This document shows, piece after piece, positions 7,599 through 16,739 of a stretch of 64,000 nt of DNA. Each line of letters opens with the position of its first letter. Position 1 is the stretch's first letter. Source of the DNA: Aureispira sp. CCB-QB1 (GTDB lineage: Bacteria > Bacteroidota > Bacteroidia > Chitinophagales > Saprospiraceae); NCBI RefSeq assembly GCF_000724545.1, contig NZ_JHBV01000037.1, positions 1 through 64,000 on the forward strand, given 5' to 3'. A model generated the notes under the pieces. It saw only the letters and a program-made list of their open reading frames with translations, made no database searches and was not told the DNA's origin. Both the position numbers and the translations under genes were made by a program.

Positions 7599-8537
7599 AG
7601 GAATTATTACCCCTTCGGATGGAACCAACCTGGGCGCTCGCTCAATGGGGATAAAAGTCGATTCACATTTAATGGAAAAGAATTTGACTCAGAGTGGAAA
7701 ATACAAGATTTTGGAGGGAGACTATATGAGAATAGAATAGGTCGCTTTATTTCTAGAGATCCTAAGTTTAGGAAATTTCCTTGGGCTAGCCCTTATAATT
7801 TTGCAGCTAATAGTCCTGTAACGAATATAGACCTTGATGGTCATAGTCCTATAAAAGCTTTAATTACTATTGCAAAAGCAGCTAGAAAAGCTGCTAAAGC
7901 GAAGAAAAGGGGCAAGAAATTTAACGTAAAGGAATTTTTGACAGAAGAATTAGAAGGCATAGTAGACAATGTGCATACGATATTTATAGATCCTACTGCC
8001 TCTAATACAGAAATAGTTATGGCTGCAATTGAGTTAGCAACAGGGGCAGACATAGGGCCAGGTAAAAAATCTAAAAAGCAACTAAGATTAGAAGGAAAAG
8101 CTATCACTGATGCTGCTAAGTCAGATGGTTTTATCAATGATGTTGTAACTGAAAAAGCTTTGCGAGAAAGTGGTACATTTTGGGGATGGATTAAGGGCTT
8201 ATTTAGCAAGAAAAAAAGAAAAAGAGCACCTAATGCTAAGAAACCTGGGGAGGGTTTGAATTTTGAACATAACAAAAAACATGGTAATGAGCAAAAAGGA
8301 AATAGAGGGAAAGCACCAACTAATCCCCAAAAATCTTTAGAAAATTCATATGAATTACCTGGTAATACAACAAGAAGAGTAGGAGTAGACAAGGAGACTG
8401 GTGAGTTTAATGTATTTGATGAACATACTAAAGGTAATTTCCACGGACATGTAAGAACATGGAAAGAATTGAGTCAAGATATGAAGAACACATTGATTAA
8501 AAATAAAGTAGCTAATAGAAAAGGTAAAATATTATAA
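7599..8537 (+). CDS. Orphan Rhs tip 2 with polymorphic toxin (type 17-like C-terminus)
   Basis: The frame opens at 7599 straight into an Rhs core (YYPFGWNQPGRSLNG, FNGKEFDSEW, GRLYENRIGRF, SPYNFAANSP, IDLDGHSP) and continues to 8537, ~312 residues. There is no ATG, and the first alternative start is TTG at 7938. A basic, glycine/lysine-rich linker leads to a C-terminal domain with TRRVGVDKETGEFNVFDEH, FHGHVRTW and a final NRKGKIL. That ending matches my memory of the polymorphic toxin type 17 domain, in which the conserved His and Arg may be catalytic. This is a recollection, not a search. The tip is followed after 1 base by a HEAT-like immunity gene. The Rhs-core start is nearly identical to tip 3 and then diverges, as in tip exchange. 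Confidence 0.75.
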   Translation, partial: RNYYPFGWNQPGRSLNGDKSRFTFNGKEFDSEWKIQDFGGRLYENRIGRFISRDPKFRKFPWASPYNFAANSPVTNIDLDGHSPIKALITIAKAARKAAKAKKRGKKFNVKEFLTEELEGIVDNVHTIFIDPTASNTEIVMAAIELATGADIGPGKKSKKQLRLEGKAITDAAKSDGFINDVVTEKALRESGTFWGWIKGLFSKKKRKRAPNAKKPGEGLNFEHNKKHGNEQKGNRGKAPTNPQKSLENSYELPGNTTRRVGVDKETGEFNVFDEHTKGNFHGHVRTWKELSQDMKNTLIKNKVANRKGKIL

Positions 8538-8538
8538 T

Positions 8539-8898
8539 ATGAAATATGAAAATTTCACTAAAAGGTCTAAAAGTGAGATAGTTTCTTTATTATCTTCAAA
8601 AGATGATAATCAAATTATAGAAGGATTGATTAGTATTATAGATTTAAATGAGAATTGGAAATGGAAACAGGATCAAATATTAAGATTTATTCATCATCAT
8701 AATTTTTGGATTGCTAAGAATGCAATAACTGGTTTGGGTGACTTGGCAAGAATTCATGGCACTCTAGAGAAATTAAAGGTAACGAATGAATTAACATTAA
8801 TCAATAATCCTGAACTTAAGGGTATTATTGATGCAACAGTTGACGATTTTAATATTTTTTTAAGCAAAGGTGTTCCTCCTCAGAAGCCAACAGACTAG
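8539..8898 (+). CDS. HEAT-repeat-like immunity protein for toxin tip 2
   Basis: A 119-residue all-helical cytoplasmic protein with no signal. It starts 1 base after the toxin stop. The pattern FIHHHNFWIAKNAITGLGDLARIHG, in paired helices, is typical of HEAT-like immunity proteins found next to Rhs and other polymorphic toxins, and I am fairly sure of that group. It would bind and neutralise the tip 2 toxin in the cytosol, which suits a nuclease or other cytosolic toxin. The cassette-end site overlaps its 3' end: GGTGTTC at 8869-8875 is inside the gene. Confidence 0.75.
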   Translation: MKYENFTKRSKSEIVSLLSSKDDNQIIEGLISIIDLNENWKWKQDQILRFIHHHNFWIAKNAITGLGDLARIHGTLEKLKVTNELTLINNPELKGIIDATVDDFNIFLSKGVPPQKPTD

Positions 8899-8955
8899 AA
8901 TCACGCCAGTAGTTATAAAAAACTACCATTACGCTAGTCGCTATATTCTGTCACG
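8869..8955 (+). repeat. Cassette-end site 2, left end of element copy 2
   Basis: GGTGTTC (8869-8875), a 28-base spacer, CGCCAGTA (8904-8911), hairpin GTAGTT-ATAAAA-AACTAC (8909-8926), then GCTAGTCGCTAT and TCTGTCAC. Compared with site 1 the stem has a C-G pair changed to T-A, which preserves pairing. It overlaps the end of the immunity gene. Confidence 0.68.
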
Positions 8956-9323
8956 CTTCTAGGATTGGCATGTTTGTCGTCACGGCGGTTCTCATGCTTA
9001 TAGCCTCGGCACAGCCTATGTTACAAGCACTACACCGCCCTAGTGTGTGTACCTTGTAGGAGCTGTCAGGCTGCGTATTTTTGTTTTCATTTGAAAATAA
9101 AATTATTGTAAATACTTGCATAGAAAAGCCCCTTCAGAATAGTTCTGAGGGGGCTTTTTATGTAGCTATCTATCGTAGCTAAACGCTACTTTCCTATATA
9201 GCACCTTACACTCCATACGCTATCGGGAACGCCAGCCACAAGGGCGTTTTGTCCTCTCTTATACATTACGCTTGTCGCTGCATGGGGCAATATTTTTATT
9301 ACGCTATGCTCCATAAAAATAAA
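8956..9323. repeat. Structured left end of element copy 2, non-coding
   Basis: Holds the conserved block TTCTCATGCTTATAG and then AGCACTACACCGCCCTAGTG, both also present in copy 1 at 1636-1765. It becomes identical to copy 1 from 9211. No gene is seen. Confidence 0.6.
9128..9159 (+). terminator. Rho-independent terminator after toxin-immunity cassette 2
   Basis: GCCCCTTCAGAA (9128-9139) pairs with TTCTGAGGGGGC (9143-9154, one G-T pair), followed by TTTTT at 9155-9159. Homologous to the stem-loop at 1837-1863. Confidence 0.7.
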
Positions 9324-9394
9324 CCTCAATTATCATTGTACGCTGCCATCGCTGCAAAGCAGCCACGCATACAATAATAATTGAGGTCAGAAAA

Positions 9395-9724
9395 TTAACT
9401 GTAAGCTTGACGAGCTTTAGCATCTCTTAAATATGTATTAATTATATTGAAAAGAATAGATTGAGTATCCTTGTCAAGAGTTTGAATCTCTTTCATTTTT
9501 TGCACAACTTCTTGGTTAAAATCTTCTTCGTCATTACCTCCCAGAACTTCAAGACTAACCTCTAAAGCATCTGCAATTTTTTTTGCTACGTCAAAAGATG
9601 GAATCGCATCGCCACGTTCATACTTGCCAATCATTACTTGAGAAACGTCTGTTTTTTTTGCAAGTTCAGATTGAGACCAACCTTTATCTTTACGCAAGTT
9701 CATTATTATTTTACCTATTTCCAT
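9395..9724 (-). CDS. XRE-family HTH regulator, copy 2
   Basis: 109 residues, identical to the protein at 2105-2434, including the divergent intergenic region (9725-9914) with TATATTTG at 9831-9838, the palindrome TTAGACGTCTAA at 9876-9887, and the long terminator stem-loop at 9324-9386. If it represses its own element it would also act on copy 1. Confidence 0.85.
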   Translation of the reverse strand: MEIGKIIMNLRKDKGWSQSELAKKTDVSQVMIGKYERGDAIPSFDVAKKIADALEVSLEVLGGNDEEDFNQEVVQKMKEIQTLDKDTQSILFNIINTYLRDAKARQAYS

Positions 9725-9914
9725 AACTAAAGGATAGTTTTTGTAATTAAAATCATGGTTTTTTGTAAAAATACAGAATTATAAGAAATAAATAAAATAT
9801 ATAGTTCTTGTGTGTTTTAGAATAAAAAGATATATTTGTGTCTAATAGTTTTATTTTTTCAAAAGAAAATTTTTTTTAGACGTCTAAGGGAATTTGCAAA
9901 CCCTACAAAGATTA

Positions 9915-12491
9915 ATGACCATCGAACAAATCAAAGAAAGTCTAAGCATCCAAGATGTATTAGCACATTACGGCTATGCAATAAACAGAAATAAGCATAT
10001 CAACTGCCCTTTTCATGAGGACAAAAATCCAAGTATGAAAGTCTATGAAGAGACGAACACAGTTTATTGCTTTAGTGGGAATTGCTCCACGCATGGGAAA
10101 AGCTTAGATGTAATTGAATTTATCATGAAGCATGAGAGTTGCACGAGACATCAAGCGATTATGAAATGCAAATCCTTATTAAATTACCAAAACCCAAATC
10201 AAAAGAAAATGAATCTAATCCCTCAGCTGTGGCAAGAGTTTACGAATTGTTTTACAAAGTCAAAGAAAGCCAAGAGCTACGCTCAAAGCAGAGGGATAGA
10301 AAATTTAGAGCTTGGCTATAATCAAGGCAGATGGCATAATAAAAAAGAGCGGACAGAGGATGAAATTAAAGCAGCTCAAAACATGGGTTATTTATTGCCA
10401 TCCATGAGCAACAAGGGGCATAAGGTCTGGGCAAAAGAATGTTTAATCTTTGCCCTGCGAAATGCAAAAAATGAAGTCGTAAGCTTTTATGGTAGAAGCA
10501 TTAATCAAAGCGGACACTTTTATATAAAAAACCGACAAGGCTTATATCCATCTTATCCAAAAGCAACGACTAAAAAACTAATCCTAACAGAAAGCATCAT
10601 AGATGCAGCAAGTCTATTACAAATCGCTTCTATAGTAGAAAGTTACAGCGTTTTAGCCTTGTACGGCACAAATGGACTGACCGAAGAACATCGAGCAGCA
10701 ATCTCAAATCTAAAGAACTTAGAAGAGATAATTATCATGCTCGATGGAGACGAAGCAGGCAGCCAAGCGAGTGAAAAACTAGCAAAATTTTTAATAGACC
10801 AGTTGGGACATTCCGCACGAAGCTGCGGAAATCCAAATCTTAGTATCAAAATAGCTCATCTTGCTAAAGATATGGACGTGAATGAGCTTTGGGCAAATCA
10901 TCTAAGCGAAGGATTATTTTTAGAATTATTGAGCGAAGCCCAAGAACTAAAACCAAGCTCCAACACAGCACTAAAAATTATCAATGCAAATTATTACATC
11001 TATAAAACTCAAAAGCTAAACATTGAAGTTCTAGGTGGCATAAATATAGAGCAAATGGATAAGATGGCTTGTACATTAAGGCTAACAAGAATCCCCAAAA
11101 GAAATGCTTTAGACAAGCTTCGCCAAAACTTAAATTTATACCATAGCGGACAGGTCAAAAGCTTAATAAAACGAGTAGCCGAAGAGTTCGAGCTACCTAT
11201 GCAAGAGCTTCGTTTAGTCTTTGCCAATCTGATAGAATCCCTAGAAGAAGTTCGTAGTCAAGAGCAAGATGCAGCTTTAGAAAATCAGCTTAGTAAACGA
11301 AGTTTAAGCAAAGAGCAGAAACAAAAAGCCCTGGCGTTTTTAGAAGATGAAAAGTTGATGGAAAGAACCTGGGAGGACTTGGGCAAAATCGGGATAGTTG
11401 GAGAGCGAATAAGTGCGATGATAATGTACTTGTGCTTTAGCTCTAGGAAATTAGAAAAGCCTTTGCATGTCATTAGCTTGGGCAGTAGTGGAAGTTTAAA
11501 AACGCATCTACAAGAATCCATAGCAGAGCTAATCCCAGAGCATGAAGTAATCAACATCACAAGTTTATCCGATAACGCTTTGTACTATTATCCCAAAGGC
11601 TCATTAGAACATAGCTTGTTTGTAGTTGAAGATATGGACGGCATGAGCGAAGATGCTCAATATGCAGTAAGAGAGCTAAAAAGTAAAGGTTACTTGAAAA
11701 AAGATGTCGTTCTAAAAGACGTAAAAGGGAAACCCAGAACGGTATCTGTTTTTGTGAAAGGTCCAATCTGCTTTGCAGGAAGCACCACAAAAGAAAAAGT
11801 TTACGAAGACAATGCAAACCGTTGTTTATTGCTTTATAGAAATGAGAGCAAAGCTCATAAAGAAGCTGTAATGAAACAACAACGCAAAGCATCTGCAGGA
11901 CGAGTAAATGAGTTAGAACAAAGAGGAATCAAAGAGCTTTTTAAAGATGTTCAAATGATGCTCCAACCGATAAAAGTAGTGAATCCTTATGCTGAAAAAT
12001 TAGTATTACCGAATCAAGTTTTTAAGCCATTAAGAACGAATGCACACTACTTGAAATTTATAGAAGTTATCACCTTTTACCATCAACATCAACGCACCAT
12101 CAAGACAAGCCAATCAGGCACAAGATATATTGAAACAACGATAGAAGATATTGAATGGGCAAACAAGTTGATGAAAGATGTACTCTTATCAAAAAGTGAT
12201 GAATTAAGTTGGGGAGTTCGTCAGTTCTTGGAGCGACTAAAAAGATGGTTGGAAAAGAATAAAGTTGAAAGCTTTAGAATGAAAGAAGTAAGAGAAGCTT
12301 TGCGTATAAACCCTGCAAATATGAAATATTATGTACAGCAATTATTACGCTATAATCAACTAAAAATCTTAGGTGGTAGCCGTTACAGAGGCTTTGAATA
12401 TGAATTAGTTAAGCAAAATGATTATCAAGAGTTGAAAAGTCATATTGATAGTGTATTAGATACTGTTTTAGAGCAAATAAAGAGTAGATAA
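9915..12491 (+). CDS. CHC2/TOPRIM primase-ATPase, copy 2
   Basis: Identical at the protein level to the gene at 2625-5201. Start chosen at ATG 9915 for the same reason, with TTG at 9894 as the alternative. Zinc-finger, TOPRIM and altered Walker A motifs are all intact, so this copy is not decaying, which implies recent origin or ongoing selection. Confidence 0.85.
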   Translation: MTIEQIKESLSIQDVLAHYGYAINRNKHINCPFHEDKNPSMKVYEETNTVYCFSGNCSTHGKSLDVIEFIMKHESCTRHQAIMKCKSLLNYQNPNQKKMNLIPQLWQEFTNCFTKSKKAKSYAQSRGIENLELGYNQGRWHNKKERTEDEIKAAQNMGYLLPSMSNKGHKVWAKECLIFALRNAKNEVVSFYGRSINQSGHFYIKNRQGLYPSYPKATTKKLILTESIIDAASLLQIASIVESYSVLALYGTNGLTEEHRAAISNLKNLEEIIIMLDGDEAGSQASEKLAKFLIDQLGHSARSCGNPNLSIKIAHLAKDMDVNELWANHLSEGLFLELLSEAQELKPSSNTALKIINANYYIYKTQKLNIEVLGGINIEQMDKMACTLRLTRIPKRNALDKLRQNLNLYHSGQVKSLIKRVAEEFELPMQELRLVFANLIESLEEVRSQEQDAALENQLSKRSLSKEQKQKALAFLEDEKLMERTWEDLGKIGIVGERISAMIMYLCFSSRKLEKPLHVISLGSSGSLKTHLQESIAELIPEHEVINITSLSDNALYYYPKGSLEHSLFVVEDMDGMSEDAQYAVRELKSKGYLKKDVVLKDVKGKPRTVSVFVKGPICFAGSTTKEKVYEDNANRCLLLYRNESKAHKEAVMKQQRKASAGRVNELEQRGIKELFKDVQMMLQPIKVVNPYAEKLVLPNQVFKPLRTNAHYLKFIEVITFYHQHQRTIKTSQSGTRYIETTIEDIEWANKLMKDVLLSKSDELSWGVRQFLERLKRWLEKNKVESFRMKEVREALRINPANMKYYVQQLLRYNQLKILGGSRYRGFEYELVKQNDYQELKSHIDSVLDTVLEQIKSR

Positions 12492-12596
12492 TACTAGATA
12501 ATAGGTAGATAATTGATAGAATTATCCACTCAAAGAGAAGAAAATCAATGAGTTACAAGAGTGGATAATGTAGATAGCCAAAAGTGCAAGATAGGG

Positions 12597-13487
12597 ATGA
12601 AAAAATTAGAGTTAAAAACAAAGCAGTATGAGCAGTTGGAAAAGTCTTTTAAAAGTTGGTTAGAAGTACAAAATTATAGTGAAAGTACTTGTTACAATCT
12701 GCCCTTACGCATACGAGAATTTTTGCACTATCAAGAAGGGAAAAAGAAAGACTTAGCTGCTTGGCAAGGAAGTGATTTTGAAAGCTTTATGAGCTATTAC
12801 AAAAATAGAAAGAATCAACGCAAGGCAGGAGCTTTGAGCACAGCACACATTAACAAAACAGCTCATGCCCTTTGCTTGTTGCAAAAGTATTTAGGAAAGC
12901 TCAATCAACTAGACTTTTACTACAAAATAGAACGCTTAAAGCGAGAAGAAAAGGAAATAAAAGTCTTTAGTCAAGAGCAAATAAAGCAGTTGTACGAAGC
13001 TTGTGACTCTGGAGCTTTTGGATATAGAAATAAAGTAATCTTGGGCTTGTGTTATGGCTGTGGACTAAGAAAAAGCGAAGCTGTAAACTTAGAACTTAGT
13101 GATTTATGGTACGACAAAGCTTTGCTTCAAGTAAGAAAATCAAAGACAAAAACGAGTAGATTAGTTCCCTTAACAGCCAAGCTAATCGAGGACTTTAAAG
13201 ATTATCAAAGCTTAATAAGACCTTTGTTTTTGAAGCAAGAAAAATGCAGTAGTTTTTTATTAAGCAATCGAGGAACAGCGATAACAAGACAAGTCATTTA
13301 TCTAAGCTTTACCAAGCTACTAGAAGAGGCAGAAATGCCCAAAACAGGACTACACACATTAAGACATAGCATTGCTTCACATCTAGCTCAATCAGGTATG
13401 TCAAGTGAGCAAATAGGACAATTTTTAGGGCATAAAACGCTAGACTCCACACAAATATATGTTCATTACAAAACTAAAGAATTATGA
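12597..13487 (+). CDS. Tyrosine recombinase A, copy 2
   Basis: Identical to the protein encoded at 5307-6197, with all catalytic residues (Arg, His-x-x-Arg, His, Tyr) intact. ATG at 12597 preferred, GTG at 12561 is the longer alternative. Overlaps recombinase B by 4 bases. Confidence 0.9.
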   Translation: MKKLELKTKQYEQLEKSFKSWLEVQNYSESTCYNLPLRIREFLHYQEGKKKDLAAWQGSDFESFMSYYKNRKNQRKAGALSTAHINKTAHALCLLQKYLGKLNQLDFYYKIERLKREEKEIKVFSQEQIKQLYEACDSGAFGYRNKVILGLCYGCGLRKSEAVNLELSDLWYDKALLQVRKSKTKTSRLVPLTAKLIEDFKDYQSLIRPLFLKQEKCSSFLLSNRGTAITRQVIYLSFTKLLEEAEMPKTGLHTLRHSIASHLAQSGMSSEQIGQFLGHKTLDSTQIYVHYKTKEL

Positions 13488-14329
13488 TAAAAGAGTACTT
13501 GGAAACACGGCATAAAATGAAGACGGCAAGTTCTTATTATAGAGAGTGGAAGGACTTTGAATCTTATCTTTATCAAAAGAATTGTTCAATACAAAATGTG
13601 ACTTATCCTTTAATCTTAAATTATGTAGAATCATTGCAAAAGCGAAGCTTAAAAGCCAAGAGCATCAATAGAAAGCTAATGATAATTGAGAAAATTTATA
13701 AGCATCTTTTGCCAAACAAGAACAATCCCATCAAAGGCTTGCGAGTAAAAACAGAAGGACGAAGTCCATTATCTGAACCCATAGCAATAGAAGATTTATC
13801 AAAACTCTTAAAGGACTTGCCAAGGGAAACAGCCTATCAAAAACGAAATGTTCTGATGTTAAGTCTTATCCATCATCAAGCCTTACGAGTTGGAGAAATC
13901 AAAGCGTTAAAACTGCAAGATATAGACTTAGAAAAAGCTCGAATCTACGTTCCAAAGAGCAATAGAAGCAAGAGCAGAAGCCTAGAATTAACAGCTTTGC
14001 AAGTCATCGAGCTACAAGATTATATAAAAACAACTCGTCCAGAGCTTTTGCAATACAAAACCAATCAACTTTTTATTACAGGAGGAAGCTCTAAGAGTTT
14101 ACAAAATAGCTTTTTGAAATTAAAGAAGAAGCTGCAAAAACGCCTACCCAAATTAAAGAATCTAGAACATTGGCGAAGCAGCATCATAGTACATTGGTTA
14201 GAGCATAGTCCTTTGTTGGAAGTTCAACAGAAGTTAGGACATTGCTACGCCAGTAGTACAGAAAGATACAAAGTATATGCTGTAAAAAATCTACAAAAAG
14301 CCTTAAGCGTTCATCATCCATTAAGATGA
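13484..14329 (+). CDS. Tyrosine recombinase B, copy 2, atypical active site
   Basis: Identical to the protein at 6194-7039, including EHWR in place of the canonical HxxR box, with Tyr262 retained. Two intact identical copies carrying the same deviation argue that it is a real feature of the family and not a chance mutation. Confidence 0.87.
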   Translation: MIKEYLETRHKMKTASSYYREWKDFESYLYQKNCSIQNVTYPLILNYVESLQKRSLKAKSINRKLMIIEKIYKHLLPNKNNPIKGLRVKTEGRSPLSEPIAIEDLSKLLKDLPRETAYQKRNVLMLSLIHHQALRVGEIKALKLQDIDLEKARIYVPKSNRSKSRSLELTALQVIELQDYIKTTRPELLQYKTNQLFITGGSSKSLQNSFLKLKKKLQKRLPKLKNLEHWRSSIIVHWLEHSPLLEVQQKLGHCYASSTERYKVYAVKNLQKALSVHHPLR

Positions 14330-14405
14330 TTTTTTTAATATTTGACATGCTAGCCGATAGGCGACGTATGGCAAATATTAAAACTTATAGCCGACAAGGC
14401 TATAA

Positions 14406-14888
14406 AAAAAGAGCGTACAAAGTGGGCTTGTCCCCAGCGTACCGATAGCGTAAGGAGCGACCAGTGCAGTATAGGAAAGCTATGTTAAGAGCGATAGACT
14501 GCTATATGATACTTCATACAAATCTATGATCCCGTATGAAACGAAGTGTAACTAAGGGGCGTAGTGCAGCTAGGCGGCTCCTAGCGGGTACGCACACTAA
14601 GCTAGTGAAGTGCTTGTACTATATATATTATAGTATAAGGACGAGAACTAAGCATGATGAGGAACATGTAAGCCCAGAGCTATGACAGAATGAATGACAA
14701 ATGAATGCTATATTATTATACTGGCGAAGCTCTGGAAGGCAACTCCTGACGAAGAATACCAATCTCCCCCGTTATGAAATAACGTTTGTATAACTTTTTT
14801 TTCAATAGAAAATTAAGTCTTCTGTTGAAAAAAGAAGTATCTTTAAAAAGTGGAAGAGGATGAGAAAAAAGCTGTTTGAAAAAGTTGA
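14406..14888 (-). repeat. Structured right end of element copy 2 plus spacer
   Basis: Identical to 7116-7598. The inverted cassette-end site lies at 14680-14760 and the spacer to the next Rhs tip at 14761-14888. No gene seen. Confidence 0.62.
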
Positions 14889-15917
14889 AGGAATTATTAC
14901 CCCTTTGGTTGGAACCAACCTGGGCGCTCGCTCAATGCTGATAGAAGTCGATTTACGTTTTTTAATGGAAAAGAGTTTGACCCAGAATGGAATATTCAAG
15001 ATTATGGGTTTAGACTCTATGATAACCGTTTAGGTAAATTTCTTTCCTTCGATCCTCTTTCAGATAAATACCCAGATTTAACACCATATCAATTTGCTAG
15101 TAATACACCGATTCAGTCTATTGACTTAGATGGTTTAGAACGATTTGATGTACAGTTTAACAGAGAAGATGGAGATGCTCATTTGTCATTGGTGGATGCT
15201 ACAGGACCATTACGTTTCTTTATTCATGGTAATGGGTTATATATATCTGAAGATTCTAAACGAGGAATAGCTTTAAGAAAGGCATGGAATACCTTGTCAG
15301 ATATACATGGAATAACTACAGCTAGAATTAATGGTTATGACATAATTGCCCAAAGTGTTCCTTCTAATACGGTAGCTAGAGATCCTCGGTCAATTTTCTA
15401 TCCTTCCGATCCCAAAGTAAGAGATAATGTATTAAAACCTGTAGGAACACCCAATGGAGAATTTGGAGAAGGAATAATAGGACTAAAGATTAAAAGTATA
15501 CCAGATGGATCTATGTTCAAACAATTGGATCCATTAAATCCTGATGAATTAGAAATAGAAGAACCAGAACCAGATTTATATATTATAGAAATAACTAGAG
15601 AACAATATATAGATGAAAACTTTACAATGGTTTTAACGCCTAAAGTTTTACATGGACCAACCCCCGCAGATAAGAGAAATTATAAGAAATCTATTAAAAC
15701 TGCTAAAAACATGGCAAAAACTCCCAATCGGGTTATCAAAATAAATGGGACGCCAAAACAGCAAAAACAGTTTAGAAAAGACTTGATAAAAGCAGGCGTT
15801 GATCCTAAAAAAATTCGAAATGATTTACCTAGCAATAAAACAAATTCTTCTTTTGGTATACAAGTAGGTGAAGTAAAAACAAGAATTATAGAGACAACTA
15901 GAAAATTGAATAAATGA
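14889..15917 (+). CDS. Orphan Rhs tip 3 with unidentified toxin domain
   Basis: Frame opens at 14889 in the Rhs core (YYPFGWNQPGRSLNA, FNGKEFDPEWN, IQDYGFRLYDNRLGKF, PYQFASNTP, IDLDGLERFD) and runs to 15917, ~342 residues. There is no ATG near the beginning, and the TTG at 15183 is the first alternative start. After the core, a ~250-residue region ends in a lysine-rich segment (KTAKNMAKTPNRVIKING, then KQQKQFRKDLIKAGVDPKK). I do not recognise the toxin family. An ATGA overlap couples it to the following gene, strongly suggesting a toxin-immunity pair. Relative to tip 2 the core carries an extra Phe codon (FTFFNGKE). Confidence 0.7.
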   Translation, partial: RNYYPFGWNQPGRSLNADRSRFTFFNGKEFDPEWNIQDYGFRLYDNRLGKFLSFDPLSDKYPDLTPYQFASNTPIQSIDLDGLERFDVQFNREDGDAHLSLVDATGPLRFFIHGNGLYISEDSKRGIALRKAWNTLSDIHGITTARINGYDIIAQSVPSNTVARDPRSIFYPSDPKVRDNVLKPVGTPNGEFGEGIIGLKIKSIPDGSMFKQLDPLNPDELEIEEPEPDLYIIEITREQYIDENFTMVLTPKVLHGPTPADKRNYKKSIKTAKNMAKTPNRVIKINGTPKQQKQFRKDLIKAGVDPKKIRNDLPSNKTNSSFGIQVGEVKTRIIETTRKLNK

Positions 15918-16630
15918 GAGTAATAATAGCTTATATTTTTATATTTGGTCTTGTAAACTTCCTATATGGTCAAAGTACACAAGAGAAAGTGAACGAGGTA
16001 AGTAGAATATTGCCAGATTCTACGATAATCAAGTTTGAATTTTATTATATAGAGGATTACTTATATAAGATATACATATACGAAAGTGATGTTCTAAAAT
16101 CAGTAGGGTTTACGAAAGATAAAGATAAAATAGAGAACATTCATTATGTAGGCTTTTTTCAAAGTTTCCATAAAAATGGAAAAGTTCGTTTGGAAGGAGA
16201 ATATAATTATAGTCATCTTCATGAAGGAGAGTGGAAAGAATATTATGAATCTGGTCAATTACTTTCCATCAAAGTTTGTAAGAATGGTTTATTGAGTGGT
16301 AAATATATTTGTTATTATGAATCAGGAGGACTAAAAGAGAAAGGTGAATTTGGCACAAAAGAATATAGGATAGACAATAAACTTCATATTATGGATTCTA
16401 AAATAGGTTTTTGGACTGCGTATCATCCAAATGGCACAAAGGAGTGTGAAGGCAATTACTGGTTTGGAGCTATTATAGAATTCACGAATGATGAATACAA
16501 AGAACAAGAACAGAAATATGGTGTCACTTTTTATCCTCAATATAGACAAGATATGAGGCATGGATATTGGAGCTATTGGAATGATAAAGGTTTATTGGAA
16601 AAAAAGAAGAGTACTACAAAGGTATTTTAA
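15914..16630 (+). CDS. YwqK/MORN-type immunity (antitoxin) protein for tip 3
   Basis: 238 residues with an N-terminal signal peptide (hydrophobic residues ~3-17, cleavage near YGQS). The body has MORN-variant repeats of the type FHKNGKVRLEGEY, EGEWKEYYESGQL, SGKYICYYESGGLKEKGEF and GFWTAYHPNGTKECEG, as in the toxin-antitoxin YwqK family antitoxins common next to Rhs and other polymorphic toxins in Bacteroidota. Start overlaps the toxin stop by 4 bases. Export suggests that the partner toxin acts outside the cytoplasm. Immunity function is inferred from family and position. Confidence 0.75.
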   Translation: MRVIIAYIFIFGLVNFLYGQSTQEKVNEVSRILPDSTIIKFEFYYIEDYLYKIYIYESDVLKSVGFTKDKDKIENIHYVGFFQSFHKNGKVRLEGEYNYSHLHEGEWKEYYESGQLLSIKVCKNGLLSGKYICYYESGGLKEKGEFGTKEYRIDNKLHIMDSKIGFWTAYHPNGTKECEGNYWFGAIIEFTNDEYKEQEQKYGVTFYPQYRQDMRHGYWSYWNDKGLLEKKKSTTKVF

Positions 16631-16656
16631 TTCAGGAATTGAAAATAGAAGAACAA

Positions 16657-16739
16657 GGTAATTCCACCAAGAGAGTAGCGATCTAGTACTGCGCCAGTAG
16701 CAAAAGGCTACTGTTCTCTAGTCGTTCACTCTGTAACAG
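16657..16739 (+). repeat. Cassette-end site 3
   Basis: GGTAATTC (16657-16664), a 27-base spacer nearly identical to site 1, CGCCAGTA (16692-16699), hairpin CAGTAGC-AAAAG-GCTACTG (16695-16713), CTAGTCGTTC and CTCTGTAACAG. It starts 26 bases after the immunity stop, exactly as at site 1. The rest of the element end is missing and the next cassette joins right at the end of the site. Confidence 0.68.

Larger units (their letters stand above)
8869..14760. mobile_element. Mobile element, copy 2
   Basis: Same organisation as the unit at 1520-7470. From 9211 to 14905 it appears base-for-base identical to 1921-7615 (offset 7290). All four proteins are identical. The outer left end (8869-9210) is only similar to that of copy 1 (1520-1920). 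The pattern suggests recent duplication or gene conversion with breakpoints inside the left end and inside the Rhs core. Confidence 0.75.

Noticed and set aside
7841-8392. 183-codon open frame on the minus strand opposite toxin tip 2
   Set aside because: Antisense shadow of a continuous Rhs/toxin frame; the hydrophobic content comes from complementing lysine-rich codons.
14802-14999. 65-codon minus-strand frame at tip 3
   Set aside because: Lies opposite the spacer and Rhs core; the matching place in copy 1 does not keep it.
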